A DNA stretch of 64,000 nt from Polynucleobacter campilacus (GCF_002206625.1 NZ_NGUP01000004.1:62001-126000); one strand, 5' to 3'. Numbered from the stretch's first letter, positions 32,379 to 41,781 are shown. The notes: generated by a model from the letters alone, not told the origin. Translations and numbers: made by a program.

Positions 32379-33539
32379 GTGGCAGAAGAAAGCGATTTAG
32401 AAAAATCAGAACAGGCCTCGTCGACGCGACTAGAAAAAGCGTACGAAGAGGGTGACGTTCCTCGCTCAAGGGAATTGGCAACTTGCGTCTTGCTGTTTAC
32501 TGCCGGCCTATCTGTTTGGGGCTTAGGGTCGCACCTAAACGCCTCCCTTAAAGATCTCTTAAGTAGTGGTCTGACCTTTGATAGCAGACTAGCGTTTAAT
32601 ACTGAAGCAGGTCTTGGGCGCCTATCCGATCAAATCATCGACTTATTAATCGCCTTTGCTCCATTAGGCTTTGCTTTAACCATTGCCGCTTTAGCAGCGC
32701 CAGTATTGGTAGGCGGCTGGAACTTCAGTACCAACTTATTGGTTCCTAACTTTGAAAGACTGGATCCCATCAAAGGTATGGGCAATCTCTTTTCTAAAAA
32801 TTCTTTAGTAGAACTCTTTAAATCCATCGCCAAGGCAACGCTCATTGGCATAGTGGCCTATTACGTTATTGCTGCTGATTTTGCTGAGCTGATCACCCTC
32901 TCACTCATTCCAGTAGAAGTGGGTTTAGCAAAGACCGGTTTATTTCTTGTGCAGTCATTTATTTTTATTGTGGGTGCTTTGGTAGCCATTGCTTTGGTCG
33001 ACGTGCCATATCAGCTATATAGCTACGCTGAGAAACACAAGATGAGCCGTCAAGAATTAAAACAAGAATCTAAAGAAGGTAACGGCAACCCCGAAATCAA
33101 AGTCAAGATTCGTCAACAACAAAGAGAGATGTCACGCCGCCGCATGATGTCCAATGTGCAAAAAGCAGATGTGATTATCACCAACCCTACGCACTACTCG
33201 GTTGCCATTCAATATAAAGAAGGTGATATGCGAGCACCAATGCTGTTAGCAAAGGGTACGGATACCTTAGCGCTTCGGATTCGGGAGATTGCCAAAGAAC
33301 ATGAAATTTTGATCCTGGAATCACCTAAGCTTGCGCGTGCGATTTACGCTAATACGGAGCTTGATGCTGAAATTCCAGAATCCTTATACCTCGCGGTTGC
33401 TGAGATTTTGGCCTTTGTATTCCAGGTCAAGAACTTCAATGGTCGCAGCGGTGCTTACCCAACTCAACCGCACAACATTGTTGTGCCCGATGAATTAGAT
33501 CCTTTATCTAGCAGTAAGCAACTTGAGCTTGCATCATGA
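32379..33539 (+). CDS. flhB: Flagellar export apparatus protein FlhB
   Basis: 386 aa. Four membrane helices in the first 210 residues, then the cytoplasmic autocleavage domain with NPTH at residues 269-272, followed by the FlhBCC segment. Typical N-terminus: EESDLEKSEQASSTRLEKAYEEGDVPRSREL. The start is GTG 32379 with AAGG ten bases upstream. FlhB switches export from rod/hook to filament substrates. Its stop overlaps flhA by ATGA. Confidence 0.97.
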   Translation: MAEESDLEKSEQASSTRLEKAYEEGDVPRSRELATCVLLFTAGLSVWGLGSHLNASLKDLLSSGLTFDSRLAFNTEAGLGRLSDQIIDLLIAFAPLGFALTIAALAAPVLVGGWNFSTNLLVPNFERLDPIKGMGNLFSKNSLVELFKSIAKATLIGIVAYYVIAADFAELITLSLIPVEVGLAKTGLFLVQSFIFIVGALVAIALVDVPYQLYSYAEKHKMSRQELKQESKEGNGNPEIKVKIRQQQREMSRRRMMSNVQKADVIITNPTHYSVAIQYKEGDMRAPMLLAKGTDTLALRIREIAKEHEILILESPKLARAIYANTELDAEIPESLYLAVAEILAFVFQVKNFNGRSGAYPTQPHNIVVPDELDPLSSSKQLELAS

Positions 33540-35614
33540 ACTTCACACAATTTTTAGACTCTCTTAAAAGCCTCAACAGCAAGACTGTTGCGGGTCCTAT
33601 CATCATTGTGCTGTTGCTAGCCATGATGATTTTGCCGATACCGGCAATTGGCTTAGATCTTTTATTCACCTTCAATATTGCCTTGTCTATTTTGGTATTG
33701 ATGATTGGCCTACAAACTTCCAAGCCTTTGGATTTTTTAGCCTTTCCAACAGTACTCTTAGTCACCACCATGTTACGCTTGAGCTTGAACGTGGCTTCTA
33801 CCCGCTTAGTATTAACGGAAGGTCATACCGGTCCTGCAGCGGCTGGTAAGGTAATCGAAGCTTTCGGACACTTCCTGATTGGCGGTAATTACGCTGTCGG
33901 TATCGTGGTCTTCATTATTTTGACCATCATTAACTTTACGGTGGTTACCAAAGGTGCTGGTCGTATTGCTGAAGTGGGTGCTCGTTTTACTTTAGATGCA
34001 ATGCCAGGTAAGCAAATGGCGATTGATGCTGATCTCAATGCAGGCCTGATTGGACAAGACGAAGCTCGTAGCCGCCGCGCTGAAATTGGTCAAGAAGCAG
34101 AGTTTTATGGTGCTATGGATGGTGCCTCTAAATATGTGCGTGGTGATGCGATTGCGGGCATCCTCGTCATCGTCATTAATATTTTGGGCGGCCTGATTGT
34201 CGGCATGCTCCAGCATGATTTGAGCTTTAGTGATGCGGTAAAAAATTACACTCTGCTAGCCATTGGTGATGGCTTAGTCGCGCAAATTCCATCACTCATT
34301 ATTTCTGTTGCTGCTGGTATCGTGGTATCGCGCGTAGCCAATAATCAAGATATTGGTACACAGTTGACCAAGCAACTCTTTACTAATCCCAAGGTTCTCA
34401 ATATCACCGCCATCATTATTGGCGGCATGGGTCTCATTCCTGGCATGCCCAATTTGGCATTCCTATTGCTTGCAGCCACCCTTGGCGGTATTGCTTACTC
34501 ATTGAAGAGTCAAACCAAAAAACTGCTGGAGTCAGAGACAAAAGCCAGCGAAGAAGTGGCGCAAGAGTCTATCGATGCGACTTGGGATGATGTCATGCCA
34601 GTTGATGCTTTGGGTCTTGAAGTCGGCTTTCGCTTAGTGCCGCTAGTCGATGCACGCCATGGTGGCGATTTAATTAAGCGGATCAAGGCCTTGCGTAAAA
34701 AGTTTGCTCAAGATGTGGGTTTCTTAACCCCGCCTGTGCATATTTGTGACAACCTAGATCTCAAGCCTTCCGCCTATGTAATCAAACTCAAGGGCGTTGA
34801 AATTGCTAAAGGCGAATCTCACTACGGCCAGTTCTTAGCGATCAACCCTGGCAATGTCACCGGTGAATTACCTGGTCCCGTCACTTCAGACCCTGCTTTC
34901 GACTTACCAGCTACTTGGATTGATCACTCACTACGCGAAGAAGCACAAAGTAAAGGCTATACCGTTGTAGACGCCAGCACCGTAATTGCTACTCACCTAA
35001 ATCATGTGGTGGGCATGCATGCTTCAGAGCTATTAGGTCATCAAGAGGTTCAACAATTAGTAACCTTACTCGGCAAAGAGTCACCAAAATTGGTTGAAGA
35101 CCTGATTCCAAAATTACTCACCATCTCAGTAGTGCAAAAAGTACTGCAAAACCTCTTGGCTGAAGGTGTCACGATCCGCGATATGCGCACCATTATGGAA
35201 ACGCTGATTGAATATGCACCTCATACTCAAGATCCCGCTGATCTGACTGCCAAAGTCAGAGTGAAATTGGGTCGTGCGATTACGCAGCAACTCTTCCCTA
35301 ATAGCAATGAGATGTCAGTAATTTCATTAGAGAACAATCTTGAGCGTTTATTGATGCAAGCAGTCACGGGTTCTGGTGACAATAGCTCGATTGAGCCCGG
35401 CATTGCCAAAACCCTCGCCAATGAAGCCAATGAAGCGGCTAAAGAGCAAGAGAGAAATGGACATTCTCCGGTATTGCTCGTTGCTTCACCCTTACGCGCT
35501 ACCTTAGCCAAATTTTTGAAGAGAGTCACTCCTAACTTACGTGTGCTGTCTCATGAAGAATTACCAGATTCTAAAACTATCCGCGTTGCCAACTTAATTG
35601 GAGGTTCAGTATGA
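33536..35614 (+). CDS. flhA: Flagellar export gate protein FlhA
   Basis: 692 aa. Eight membrane helices in the N-terminal half, with the FHIPEP signature region (LRLSLNVASTRLVLTEGHTGPAAAGKVIEAFG, GRIAEVGARFTLDAMPGKQMAIDADLNAGLI). A cytoplasmic substrate-docking domain follows (LGLEVGFRLVPLVD; VREL-like IRDMRTIMETLIEYAP). It overlaps flhB at the start and flhF at the end, each by ATGA, indicating tight coupling. Confidence 0.97.
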   Translation: MNFTQFLDSLKSLNSKTVAGPIIIVLLLAMMILPIPAIGLDLLFTFNIALSILVLMIGLQTSKPLDFLAFPTVLLVTTMLRLSLNVASTRLVLTEGHTGPAAAGKVIEAFGHFLIGGNYAVGIVVFIILTIINFTVVTKGAGRIAEVGARFTLDAMPGKQMAIDADLNAGLIGQDEARSRRAEIGQEAEFYGAMDGASKYVRGDAIAGILVIVINILGGLIVGMLQHDLSFSDAVKNYTLLAIGDGLVAQIPSLIISVAAGIVVSRVANNQDIGTQLTKQLFTNPKVLNITAIIIGGMGLIPGMPNLAFLLLAATLGGIAYSLKSQTKKLLESETKASEEVAQESIDATWDDVMPVDALGLEVGFRLVPLVDARHGGDLIKRIKALRKKFAQDVGFLTPPVHICDNLDLKPSAYVIKLKGVEIAKGESHYGQFLAINPGNVTGELPGPVTSDPAFDLPATWIDHSLREEAQSKGYTVVDASTVIATHLNHVVGMHASELLGHQEVQQLVTLLGKESPKLVEDLIPKLLTISVVQKVLQNLLAEGVTIRDMRTIMETLIEYAPHTQDPADLTAKVRVKLGRAITQQLFPNSNEMSVISLENNLERLLMQAVTGSGDNSSIEPGIAKTLANEANEAAKEQERNGHSPVLLVASPLRATLAKFLKRVTPNLRVLSHEELPDSKTIRVANLIGGSV

Positions 35615-36918
35615 CCATGAAAAAATTTCTAGCCAAAACGACTCGTCAGGCTTTGATGCAAGTCAAAGAAGAGCTTGGTGAAGATGCTACCATTATTTCT
35701 AATCGTTCAATTAACGGCTGGACCGAAATTTTGGCACGCAGTGAATCGATCACCCTTCCAGGCTCCAAGCTACTCGACAGCGTCAGCAGTGCTAAGGAAA
35801 AGGCAGAAAAAGCCTTGCAAGCTAAAAAGGTACAAGAAACCGTTGATTTACTTAATGGTAGATCTAGCTCTAAGGTGACCTCCACTCCTGTGGAGTTGAC
35901 ACCTTCTCATGTAGAGGTCATGGCACCTAAAGAACAGCCAGTAGAGATCATCAACCATCCACAGATTCAAGGGATGCTCAAAGAGATGCGCGAGATGCGC
36001 AACCAGTTTCAGGCACAGTTAGAAACCCTCTCTAATAGCACCCTCGAGTTCAGCCCAAATAAGCGTGATTTGATGAGCCAGTTTTTATCTGCTGGCTTTA
36101 ATTTAGATTTAGCTAAACGCGTCATTAGCAAATTACCGTCCGATTTTTCAGCTAAAGAAGCTAAACCTTGGGCAATGAACTTACTCGCCAAGAATATGCA
36201 AGTTCTAGAAAATGAAGCGGAGATCATGAATCAACATGGTATCTATGCTTTGCTTGGGCCTACTGGCGTTGGTAAGACCACGACGATCGCCAAAATTGCT
36301 TCACGCTTTGTCCTCAAACATGGCAACCAAGACATTGCCTTAGTGAGCACCGACACCTACCGTATTGGTGGCCATGAGCAATTACGCATTTATGGCAAGA
36401 TTTTGGGTGTGGAAGTGTTTGCTGCTAAAGATGCTCAAGAATTACAACAAACTTTAGAGAAGTTGCAAGATAAAAAACTCGTTCTGATCGATATGGCCGG
36501 TTTGAGCCAAAAGGATAAGATGGTCAGCAGTCAGCTCGATATGCTCTGCGAGGCATCACGCGATATCAAAAAAATCATTTGCTTAAATGCTAGCGGTACC
36601 TTAGATACCCTCAATAATGTCAGCAAGGCTTTTGCTGGCAGAGGTTTAGATGGCTGCATCATCACTAAGGCAGATGAGGCCATTGGCTTGGGAAGCGTGA
36701 TCAATGTCATCTTGCAAAACAAGCTCAAAGTACTCTATCTCACTAATGGTCAGCGCGTTCCAGAAGACATTGCTCTGGTAGATAAAATCGCTTTGATTGA
36801 AGAAGCCTTCAAACAAGAAGACTCTAGCGATCACCTCTCGATTGTCAGACCAGAAGACTTGCCCGCTTTTTTCAGCAAATCTAGCGTAATGCCATCAGGG
36901 CAAGCACAATATGCTTAA
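35611..36918 (+). CDS. flhF: SRP-type GTPase FlhF
   Basis: 435 aa. B domain at the N-terminus (KKFLAKTTRQALMQVKEELGEDATIISNR), then the NG GTPase: P-loop LLGPTGVGKTTTIAKIA (about residues 211-227), G2 STDTYRIGGHEQLRIYGKILGVEV, G3 LIDMAGL (DMAG rather than DTAG) and G4 TKADEAIGLG. GGAGG six bases before ATG 35611 supports that start over the ATG two codons later. FlhF sets flagellar position and number with FlhG. The flhG-like gene overlaps its 3' end by 8 bp. Confidence 0.96.
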   Translation: MTMKKFLAKTTRQALMQVKEELGEDATIISNRSINGWTEILARSESITLPGSKLLDSVSSAKEKAEKALQAKKVQETVDLLNGRSSSKVTSTPVELTPSHVEVMAPKEQPVEIINHPQIQGMLKEMREMRNQFQAQLETLSNSTLEFSPNKRDLMSQFLSAGFNLDLAKRVISKLPSDFSAKEAKPWAMNLLAKNMQVLENEAEIMNQHGIYALLGPTGVGKTTTIAKIASRFVLKHGNQDIALVSTDTYRIGGHEQLRIYGKILGVEVFAAKDAQELQQTLEKLQDKKLVLIDMAGLSQKDKMVSSQLDMLCEASRDIKKIICLNASGTLDTLNNVSKAFAGRGLDGCIITKADEAIGLGSVINVILQNKLKVLYLTNGQRVPEDIALVDKIALIEEAFKQEDSSDHLSIVRPEDLPAFFSKSSVMPSGQAQYA

Positions 36919-37447
36919 TCCACGCGATCAAGCAGAGGGCCTCAGACGAATTTTGATGCCTACCAAGGCTTGTGCTATCAAAAGCTTGGGTGCGAGGCTA
37001 GCCCAAGGTAAAGGCTACCTGTTGCCCGATTTGGTCAAGGAAATCGATAGGAGCAATATCCACTTTATCGATATGAGTCTGGATCACACCCAAGAGCTTC
37101 CCCTAGCCCTCTTGAACCAGCATCAAATCGTACTCAAGTTGGCGCAAAGCTCAGAGTCTATTAAGCGTGCCTTTGGGATCATCAAATTATTGGCGAAAAG
37201 CCCTGAAAACCGGGTCTTTGGGATCATCGTGAGCGCCCAAAATCCTGAGACTGCGAAGACCGTCTTTCGCAACCTCAAGCATGCCAGCCGGGCTTTTTCA
37301 CAGATTCAACTGGAGATCATGGGTTTTAGTACACTTAGCAACAGTTGGGTAAGCCCAGTCGTCATGGACTCACCCCTTGTTGTGACACGCATGATTACTA
37401 GAGACCCTATTTTTACTACCCAATTTGGTATAGCCCCTACTCAATAA
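36911..37447 (+). CDS. Reduced FlhG-like protein lacking the ATPase P-loop
   Basis: 178 aa in the flhG/fleN position between flhF and fliA. It begins LNPRDQAEGLRRILM. In FlhG the N-terminal DQAxxLR element is the part that contacts FlhF and stimulates its GTPase. The rest lacks the deviant Walker A motif (KGGVGKT) of MinD-like FlhG. Later stretches (IIKLLAKSPENRVFGIIVSAQNPETAKTVFRNLKHASRAF) resemble the second half of the MinD fold. Interpretation: an FlhG that keeps the FlhF-activating element but cannot cycle ATP. Length is well below the roughly 270-300 aa of FlhG. Confidence 0.7.
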   Translation: MLNPRDQAEGLRRILMPTKACAIKSLGARLAQGKGYLLPDLVKEIDRSNIHFIDMSLDHTQELPLALLNQHQIVLKLAQSSESIKRAFGIIKLLAKSPENRVFGIIVSAQNPETAKTVFRNLKHASRAFSQIQLEIMGFSTLSNSWVSPVVMDSPLVVTRMITRDPIFTTQFGIAPTQ

Positions 37448-37451
37448 GATT

Positions 37452-38186
37452 ATGTACAAGGCCGACGGAAAAACAGACCAGAAAGAAACTCTGGTTCATC
37501 AATACGCCGACCTGGTTAAGAAGATGGCTTATCAGATCAAGGCCAAGTTGCCGGCCAGCGTGGAAGCAGATGATTTGATCCAAGCGGGCATGATGGGCCT
37601 CCTAGATGCTGCCGGCAAATACCAAGATAACCAAGGTGCCCAGTTCAAGACCTATGCGACCCAGCGCATTCATGGGGCGATCATGGACGAACTTCGTAAT
37701 GCAGACTGGTTACCTCGCAATGTTCGCAAGCAAATGCGCGATGTTGAAAAAGCGATTGCTAGCTTGCAACAAAGTCTTGGCAGAGCTCCCTCAGAAAGCG
37801 AAGTTGCCAAAAAGCTCAAGCTTGATATTGCCGATTACTTTCAGATGTTGACTGACTGTAGCGGTCATCAACTCATTTATTTTGAAGATGTCCATAAGGG
37901 CGAAGAAGAAGATCACTTCTTAGATCGCTTTATTCAGAATAATAAAAGTGATGTCATTAATGGCTTACTATCTAAAGACTTTAAAGAAGCCCTCAAGCAG
38001 TCGATTGACGCCTTGCCAGAACGAGAAAAAATGTTGATGGGTTTGTATTACGAACAAGAACTCAACTTAAAAGAAATTGGCGCCGTCATGAGCGTCACTG
38101 AATCCCGTGTTTCCCAAATGCATAGCCAAGCAGTCGCTCGGATACGCGCAACCTTAAAAGAGAAATTATGGACTGGGCCAGCCTAG
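37452..38186 (+). CDS. fliA: Flagellar sigma factor FliA (sigma-28)
   Basis: 244 aa. Region 2 (LVKKMAYQIKAKLPASVEADDLIQAGMMGLLDAAGKYQ; FKTYATQRIHGAIMDELRNADWLPRNVRK), region 3 (AIASLQQSLGRAPSESEVAKKL) and region 4 (ALPEREKMLMGLYYEQELNLKEIGAVMSVTESRVSQMHSQAVARIR) are all present. It directs late flagellar genes and is inhibited by FlgM, encoded at 51950. Its 3' end overlaps motC by 19 bp. Confidence 0.97.
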   Translation: MYKADGKTDQKETLVHQYADLVKKMAYQIKAKLPASVEADDLIQAGMMGLLDAAGKYQDNQGAQFKTYATQRIHGAIMDELRNADWLPRNVRKQMRDVEKAIASLQQSLGRAPSESEVAKKLKLDIADYFQMLTDCSGHQLIYFEDVHKGEEEDHFLDRFIQNNKSDVINGLLSKDFKEALKQSIDALPEREKMLMGLYYEQELNLKEIGAVMSVTESRVSQMHSQAVARIRATLKEKLWTGPA

Positions 38187-38908
38187 GCGGTATTGCACTT
38201 GCACTCATTGGTATTTTGATTGGTCAATCGATTGATGGCGGCAGAATTGGATCACTACTCCAGCCTTCAGCCTTTTTTATTGTGACCTTTGGCACTTTTG
38301 GTGCGGTCTTACTGCAAAGTCGCCCCGTTAATTTTCGTAGTGGTATTGCCAAACTCAAATATGTCTTTGTAGAGCCCATTGATCAGCGCACTGCTTTGGC
38401 AATGGAAATTTCTCACTGGAGCATGGTAGTCAGAAAAGAAGGTGTCTTAAAGTTAGAAAACTTCATGGTCGAGACGCCTGATCCTTTTGTGAAAAAGATT
38501 CTCCGTTTAGCCATTGATGGCGCGCCACCGCAAACCATTAAAGAAATTGGCGCCAATGATATTTATCAATATGAACTACATGAGCGTAATGCGATCAAGA
38601 TTTGGGATTCTGCGGGTGGTTATGCTCCCACAATTGGTATTTTGGCAGCAGTGATGGGCTTGATCCATGTGATGGAAAACCTATCTGATCCGACATTGCT
38701 GGGTAGCGGCATTGCAATCGCCTTCGTATCAACGATTTACGGTGTGGGCTTAGCTAACCTGGTGTTCATTCCGATTGCCAATAAACTCAAAACCCTATTG
38801 CAACTTGAGGTCTCAAAATACGAGATGTTAGTTGAGTCTTTAGCATCGATTGCTTATGGCGAACATACCAAGGTGATAGAGGACCGTTTGTCTGGATACC
38901 TCCTTTAA
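38168..38908 (+). CDS. motC: Second stator protein, MotC/MotA-like
   Basis: 246 aa, four membrane helices. The N-terminus MDWASLGGIALALIGILIGQSIDGGRIGSLLQPSAFFIVTFGTFGAVLLQS is typical of the MotC class. The conserved prolines lie in GGYAPTIGILAAVMGLIHVMENL and NLVFIPIANKL. It is encoded right after fliA, as in Pseudomonas and other genomes with MotCD. It forms a stator with the following motD, separate from MotAB at 28-30 kb. Confidence 0.93.
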   Translation: MDWASLGGIALALIGILIGQSIDGGRIGSLLQPSAFFIVTFGTFGAVLLQSRPVNFRSGIAKLKYVFVEPIDQRTALAMEISHWSMVVRKEGVLKLENFMVETPDPFVKKILRLAIDGAPPQTIKEIGANDIYQYELHERNAIKIWDSAGGYAPTIGILAAVMGLIHVMENLSDPTLLGSGIAIAFVSTIYGVGLANLVFIPIANKLKTLLQLEVSKYEMLVESLASIAYGEHTKVIEDRLSGYLL

Positions 38909-39776
38909 AAACCCCCCCTTAAAGCGACGTAAACGCCCAGAAGATCATGAACATCATGATCGCTGGTTGGTATCCTACGCCGATTTCATCACCCTCCTCT
39001 TTGCCTTTTTTGTAGTGATGTACGCTAGCTCAAGCATTAATGAGAAAAAGTATGATGCCTTGTCCAATTCCCTGATATCGGCTTTTGCGCCAGTACAAAC
39101 GACTGAGGGTGATAGCAAAATCAATACCAAAATGAAGCCTAGCGGAGAGATCGCAGGGACTCAAACTGAATCAAGCCCTATCTTGATTGACCCCCTTGGC
39201 CTCATTAGACTCAAACGTGACATGGCTTTTATCAAGCGGGAGAAGATGAATCGGGTTGAAAAAGACCTGACTACGGCTTTAAAACCGCTGATTGAAGATG
39301 ACAAGATTGGCGTCATGCAAACCTCTAAAGGCGTGCGCATTGACATCATTGATAGCTACTTATTTAGCCCTGGATCAGCTAGTGTCACTAGCCCTGCAGC
39401 GCTCAATACGCTTGCCCAAATTGCCCCTATTCTAGCCAAAAGTGATCAAGCGATTGATATTGAAGGTCACACTGATAACCAACCCATCAATACCAAAGCC
39501 TTCAACTCTAACTGGGAGCTCTCCGCCATCAGGGCGACTACTGTTCTGAATATCTTGAATCAAAAAGGCATTAGTGAGGCACGCTTGAGTGCAACCGGTT
39601 TTGGCTCATCCAGACCAATAGAGTCCAATGACACTGCGGCGGGTAAAGCAAAAAATAGAAGGGTCTCTATTTTGTTATTAAGTGATTCTGGTCAACAACC
39701 AGGCTCTGATATTACGCCTGCTAAATTAGCGCAACCATCGACACTGCCTCAGTCCATGGGAACCAAGAATCAATAA
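38892..39776 (+). CDS. motD: Second stator protein, MotD/MotB-like; start codon unusual
   Basis: The conserved MotD N-terminus is encoded from about 38910 (LKRRKRPEDHEHHDRWLVSYADFITLLFAFFVVMYASSS, proton Asp in YADF). No ATG, GTG or TTG lies upstream in this frame before stops at 38874-38879. The only candidate that keeps it is CTG 38892, with GAGG nine bases upstream. A TTG at 38967 would cut the protein into the membrane helix. The frame also crosses a C7 run (38912-38918). The C-terminal OmpA-like domain is intact (IEGHTDNQPI; NSNWELSAIRATTVLNIL; NRRVSILLL). Product function is clear; start is not. Confidence 0.85.
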   Translation: MDTSFKNPPLKRRKRPEDHEHHDRWLVSYADFITLLFAFFVVMYASSSINEKKYDALSNSLISAFAPVQTTEGDSKINTKMKPSGEIAGTQTESSPILIDPLGLIRLKRDMAFIKREKMNRVEKDLTTALKPLIEDDKIGVMQTSKGVRIDIIDSYLFSPGSASVTSPAALNTLAQIAPILAKSDQAIDIEGHTDNQPINTKAFNSNWELSAIRATTVLNILNQKGISEARLSATGFGSSRPIESNDTAAGKAKNRRVSILLLSDSGQQPGSDITPAKLAQPSTLPQSMGTKNQ

Positions 39777-39836
39777 AATAGTGATGCAATAATCATCTGT
39801 AACTGCAGAAACACACTGACGCTATAATCTCAACCT

Positions 39837-40127
39837 ATGTCATTCCTCGATCTACTCGGCCCCCTCCTCTTTGTCATTTTGATCATCATGGTGATCGGTA
39901 TTGCTGCTTTTGTGGTCAAGCTGAGTGATGCGATTGATAAGCAAGAAAAAGTAATCAAAACTATATTTAGAATTATTGAGGAAAATCAGGCTGAAGCCCG
40001 TAACGCAATTGATGCCTTTGAATCGACGCGCGAAAAAGTGGTCAGTGTCAGCACCCGCGTAGAAAGTGTCGAGTTTGAACTAAAGGGTATGAGGGATAAA
40101 ATGAAAGAAATGGCGATCAAAAAATAA
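39837..40127 (+). CDS. Small membrane protein with coiled coil, unknown function
   Basis: 96 aa: one N-terminal membrane helix (LLGPLLFVILIIMVIGIAAFVV) followed by about 65 residues of heptad-rich charged helix (IDKQEKVIKTIFRIIEENQAEARNAIDAFESTREKVVSVSTRVESVEFELKGMRDKMKEM). It is similar in build to small membrane-tethered coiled-coil proteins of no known role. Last gene of the fliA-motCD unit (60 bp after motD), so possibly motility-related, which is inference. Confidence 0.6.
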   Translation: MSFLDLLGPLLFVILIIMVIGIAAFVVKLSDAIDKQEKVIKTIFRIIEENQAEARNAIDAFESTREKVVSVSTRVESVEFELKGMRDKMKEMAIKK

Positions 40128-40229
40128 AACTGAGCTATAAGTTCTTCGCCTTTCTAATTGATCGGCGACTAGCTTAATCAAGAGAAAATTGCTCACTTCA
40201 AAAATTGATCTCCGCCAGTCATCATGTAT

Positions 40230-41525
40230 TTACTCGCTGATAGTAAAGCGCTTGATTGTTGTTTTACAGCGCCCCTCAATCAATGAAGTAATTTGACCAA
40301 GAATTGGGTGATCCAAGTCATTGGCTTTGAATTGAGTGTGAAGACTCTGCGCAAGTCCTGGCAATACATCAGCGATCTCAAGTACTCTCCTCTTTAATTG
40401 AGGTGCACCTAACTGGGCAGATTCGGCCATCTGTACCCAATGGCGTGCATGCAATTCATCGAAGCGGTATTTGCTGCCAATCTTCATGGCCATACTATCG
40501 GTAAGACCTGGATAGACCGCTGTTGATAACACGTCATAGAGTGGCGCTAATTGAATTCCATTTCGACCATATAGTAATGAAAAGTTCTTTGCGTGGGCAT
40601 CGTTGTTACCAACCAAGCAATTAAAGATGATGTAGTCCAGTAGCCTCAAAAGATTAGGGGCACTCGGTGTGGTGACCTTACGTACCAATGCAAATCCATC
40701 GACAATAGATGGCCCACCCTCATTTTGGTATTTAAACTCTGGACCCACACTCAATGCCTGACAAAAATCTTCTTGGTGCAATCTTGTTAATAGTCCATTG
40801 CTGTCACAAAAACGGTCATATCGTTCTACCAACAAATACGTTTTACCTTTTGTGCAGCCAATCTGAGCGGTAGCTGCACTTAGCTTTAGCTCCTTAGCCA
40901 AGGCAAGGCAAAAGGCTTCGTTATAAACACTTCCATCCACATCCGATATCTCTGGCTTAAGTATGTACGAGCTGGGAATATTATTTTTTGGTAGGCCAAT
41001 TTCAAAATAATTACCTCGAGCAACCTCACTCTGCACCTCTCTAACAACTACCGGTAACTTCTCTTGGGCTCCTGCAAGAGAAAGTCTTAATCCGGACTCT
41101 CCAGCAAGCAATGGTCGCTTCGGCAGCTTCTCTAGGACTCCAAGTAATTGATCTTCCTTAAGCCACTCTATCGATTCACTTGCATGCGCTTCTAGAGGAG
41201 GTATTTGACCAGGCTCCAATAAAATCAATGCACCTGCACACTCACCCCCAATACCATCCAATAATGCAAAATCATTTTTACTGGATACTTTTAAGATGCT
41301 GGCTACTGCAGCACGCTTCTCACCCTCTGGCAATAAGCCAGCAAAAAAAGGTTTTGTAATCTTGTCGCCAAATGATTCGGGAATTAAAGGCAAAGAGTGC
41401 GAAAGAGGCTTAGCATTTTTTGATTCTAGCCATTGAGGTAAATATCGAAAAGACAGATAACCCTCGTCTTGAGTTAGCACACCAACGCACTCACCAAAAA
41501 ACCAGACGTTTAGTTCTCGAACCAT
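40230..41525 (-). CDS. hipA: HipA-family kinase toxin
   Basis: 431 aa. Couple_hipA N-terminal domain (WFFGECVGVLTQDEGYLSFRYLPQWL, HSLPL, FFAGLLPEG), then the HipA kinase core: LSLAGAQEKLPVVV (Gly-rich loop region), SYILKPE (Lys for ATP), ERYDRF, and the catalytic/metal-binding NDAHAKNFSLL and LAPLYDVLST. HipA phosphorylates a translation factor such as GltX to cause dormancy. The stop of hipB is next to this start, with no gap. All catalytic motifs look intact. Confidence 0.93.
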   Translation of the reverse strand: MVRELNVWFFGECVGVLTQDEGYLSFRYLPQWLESKNAKPLSHSLPLIPESFGDKITKPFFAGLLPEGEKRAAVASILKVSSKNDFALLDGIGGECAGALILLEPGQIPPLEAHASESIEWLKEDQLLGVLEKLPKRPLLAGESGLRLSLAGAQEKLPVVVREVQSEVARGNYFEIGLPKNNIPSSYILKPEISDVDGSVYNEAFCLALAKELKLSAATAQIGCTKGKTYLLVERYDRFCDSNGLLTRLHQEDFCQALSVGPEFKYQNEGGPSIVDGFALVRKVTTPSAPNLLRLLDYIIFNCLVGNNDAHAKNFSLLYGRNGIQLAPLYDVLSTAVYPGLTDSMAMKIGSKYRFDELHARHWVQMAESAQLGAPQLKRRVLEIADVLPGLAQSLHTQFKANDLDHPILGQITSLIEGRCKTTIKRFTISE

Positions 41526-41777
41526 TTAGCGCGCACCCTCTTGCTTGTTTACAATAAATGGGTCCATGCCCTCTACGCTTAATACACCACCCAAGGCTTG
41601 CAACACCCTGAGAATATTTTCCAATCTAAGCGTGGGTTTACCCGCCTCCAGTTCAACGATGAACCTTACCCCCACGTTAGCGGCGAGCGCCAATTGTGGT
41701 TGAGTCAATTTCAAACGCCTACGAGTTTCACGGATCAGACTACCTAAATCTGTTGAATTTTGAATGGATGTGCTCAT
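41526..41777 (-). CDS. hipB: HipB-family HTH antitoxin/autorepressor
   Basis: 83 aa XRE-type protein: LGSLIRETRRRLKLTQPQLALAANVGVRFIVELEAGKPTLRLENILRVLQALGGVLSV. It neutralises HipA and represses the operon. Three regularly spaced dyads directly upstream are the likely operators. Ends in KQEGAR just before hipA. Confidence 0.92.
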   Translation of the reverse strand: MSTSIQNSTDLGSLIRETRRRLKLTQPQLALAANVGVRFIVELEAGKPTLRLENILRVLQALGGVLSVEGMDPFIVNKQEGAR

Positions 41778-41781
41778 AAAT

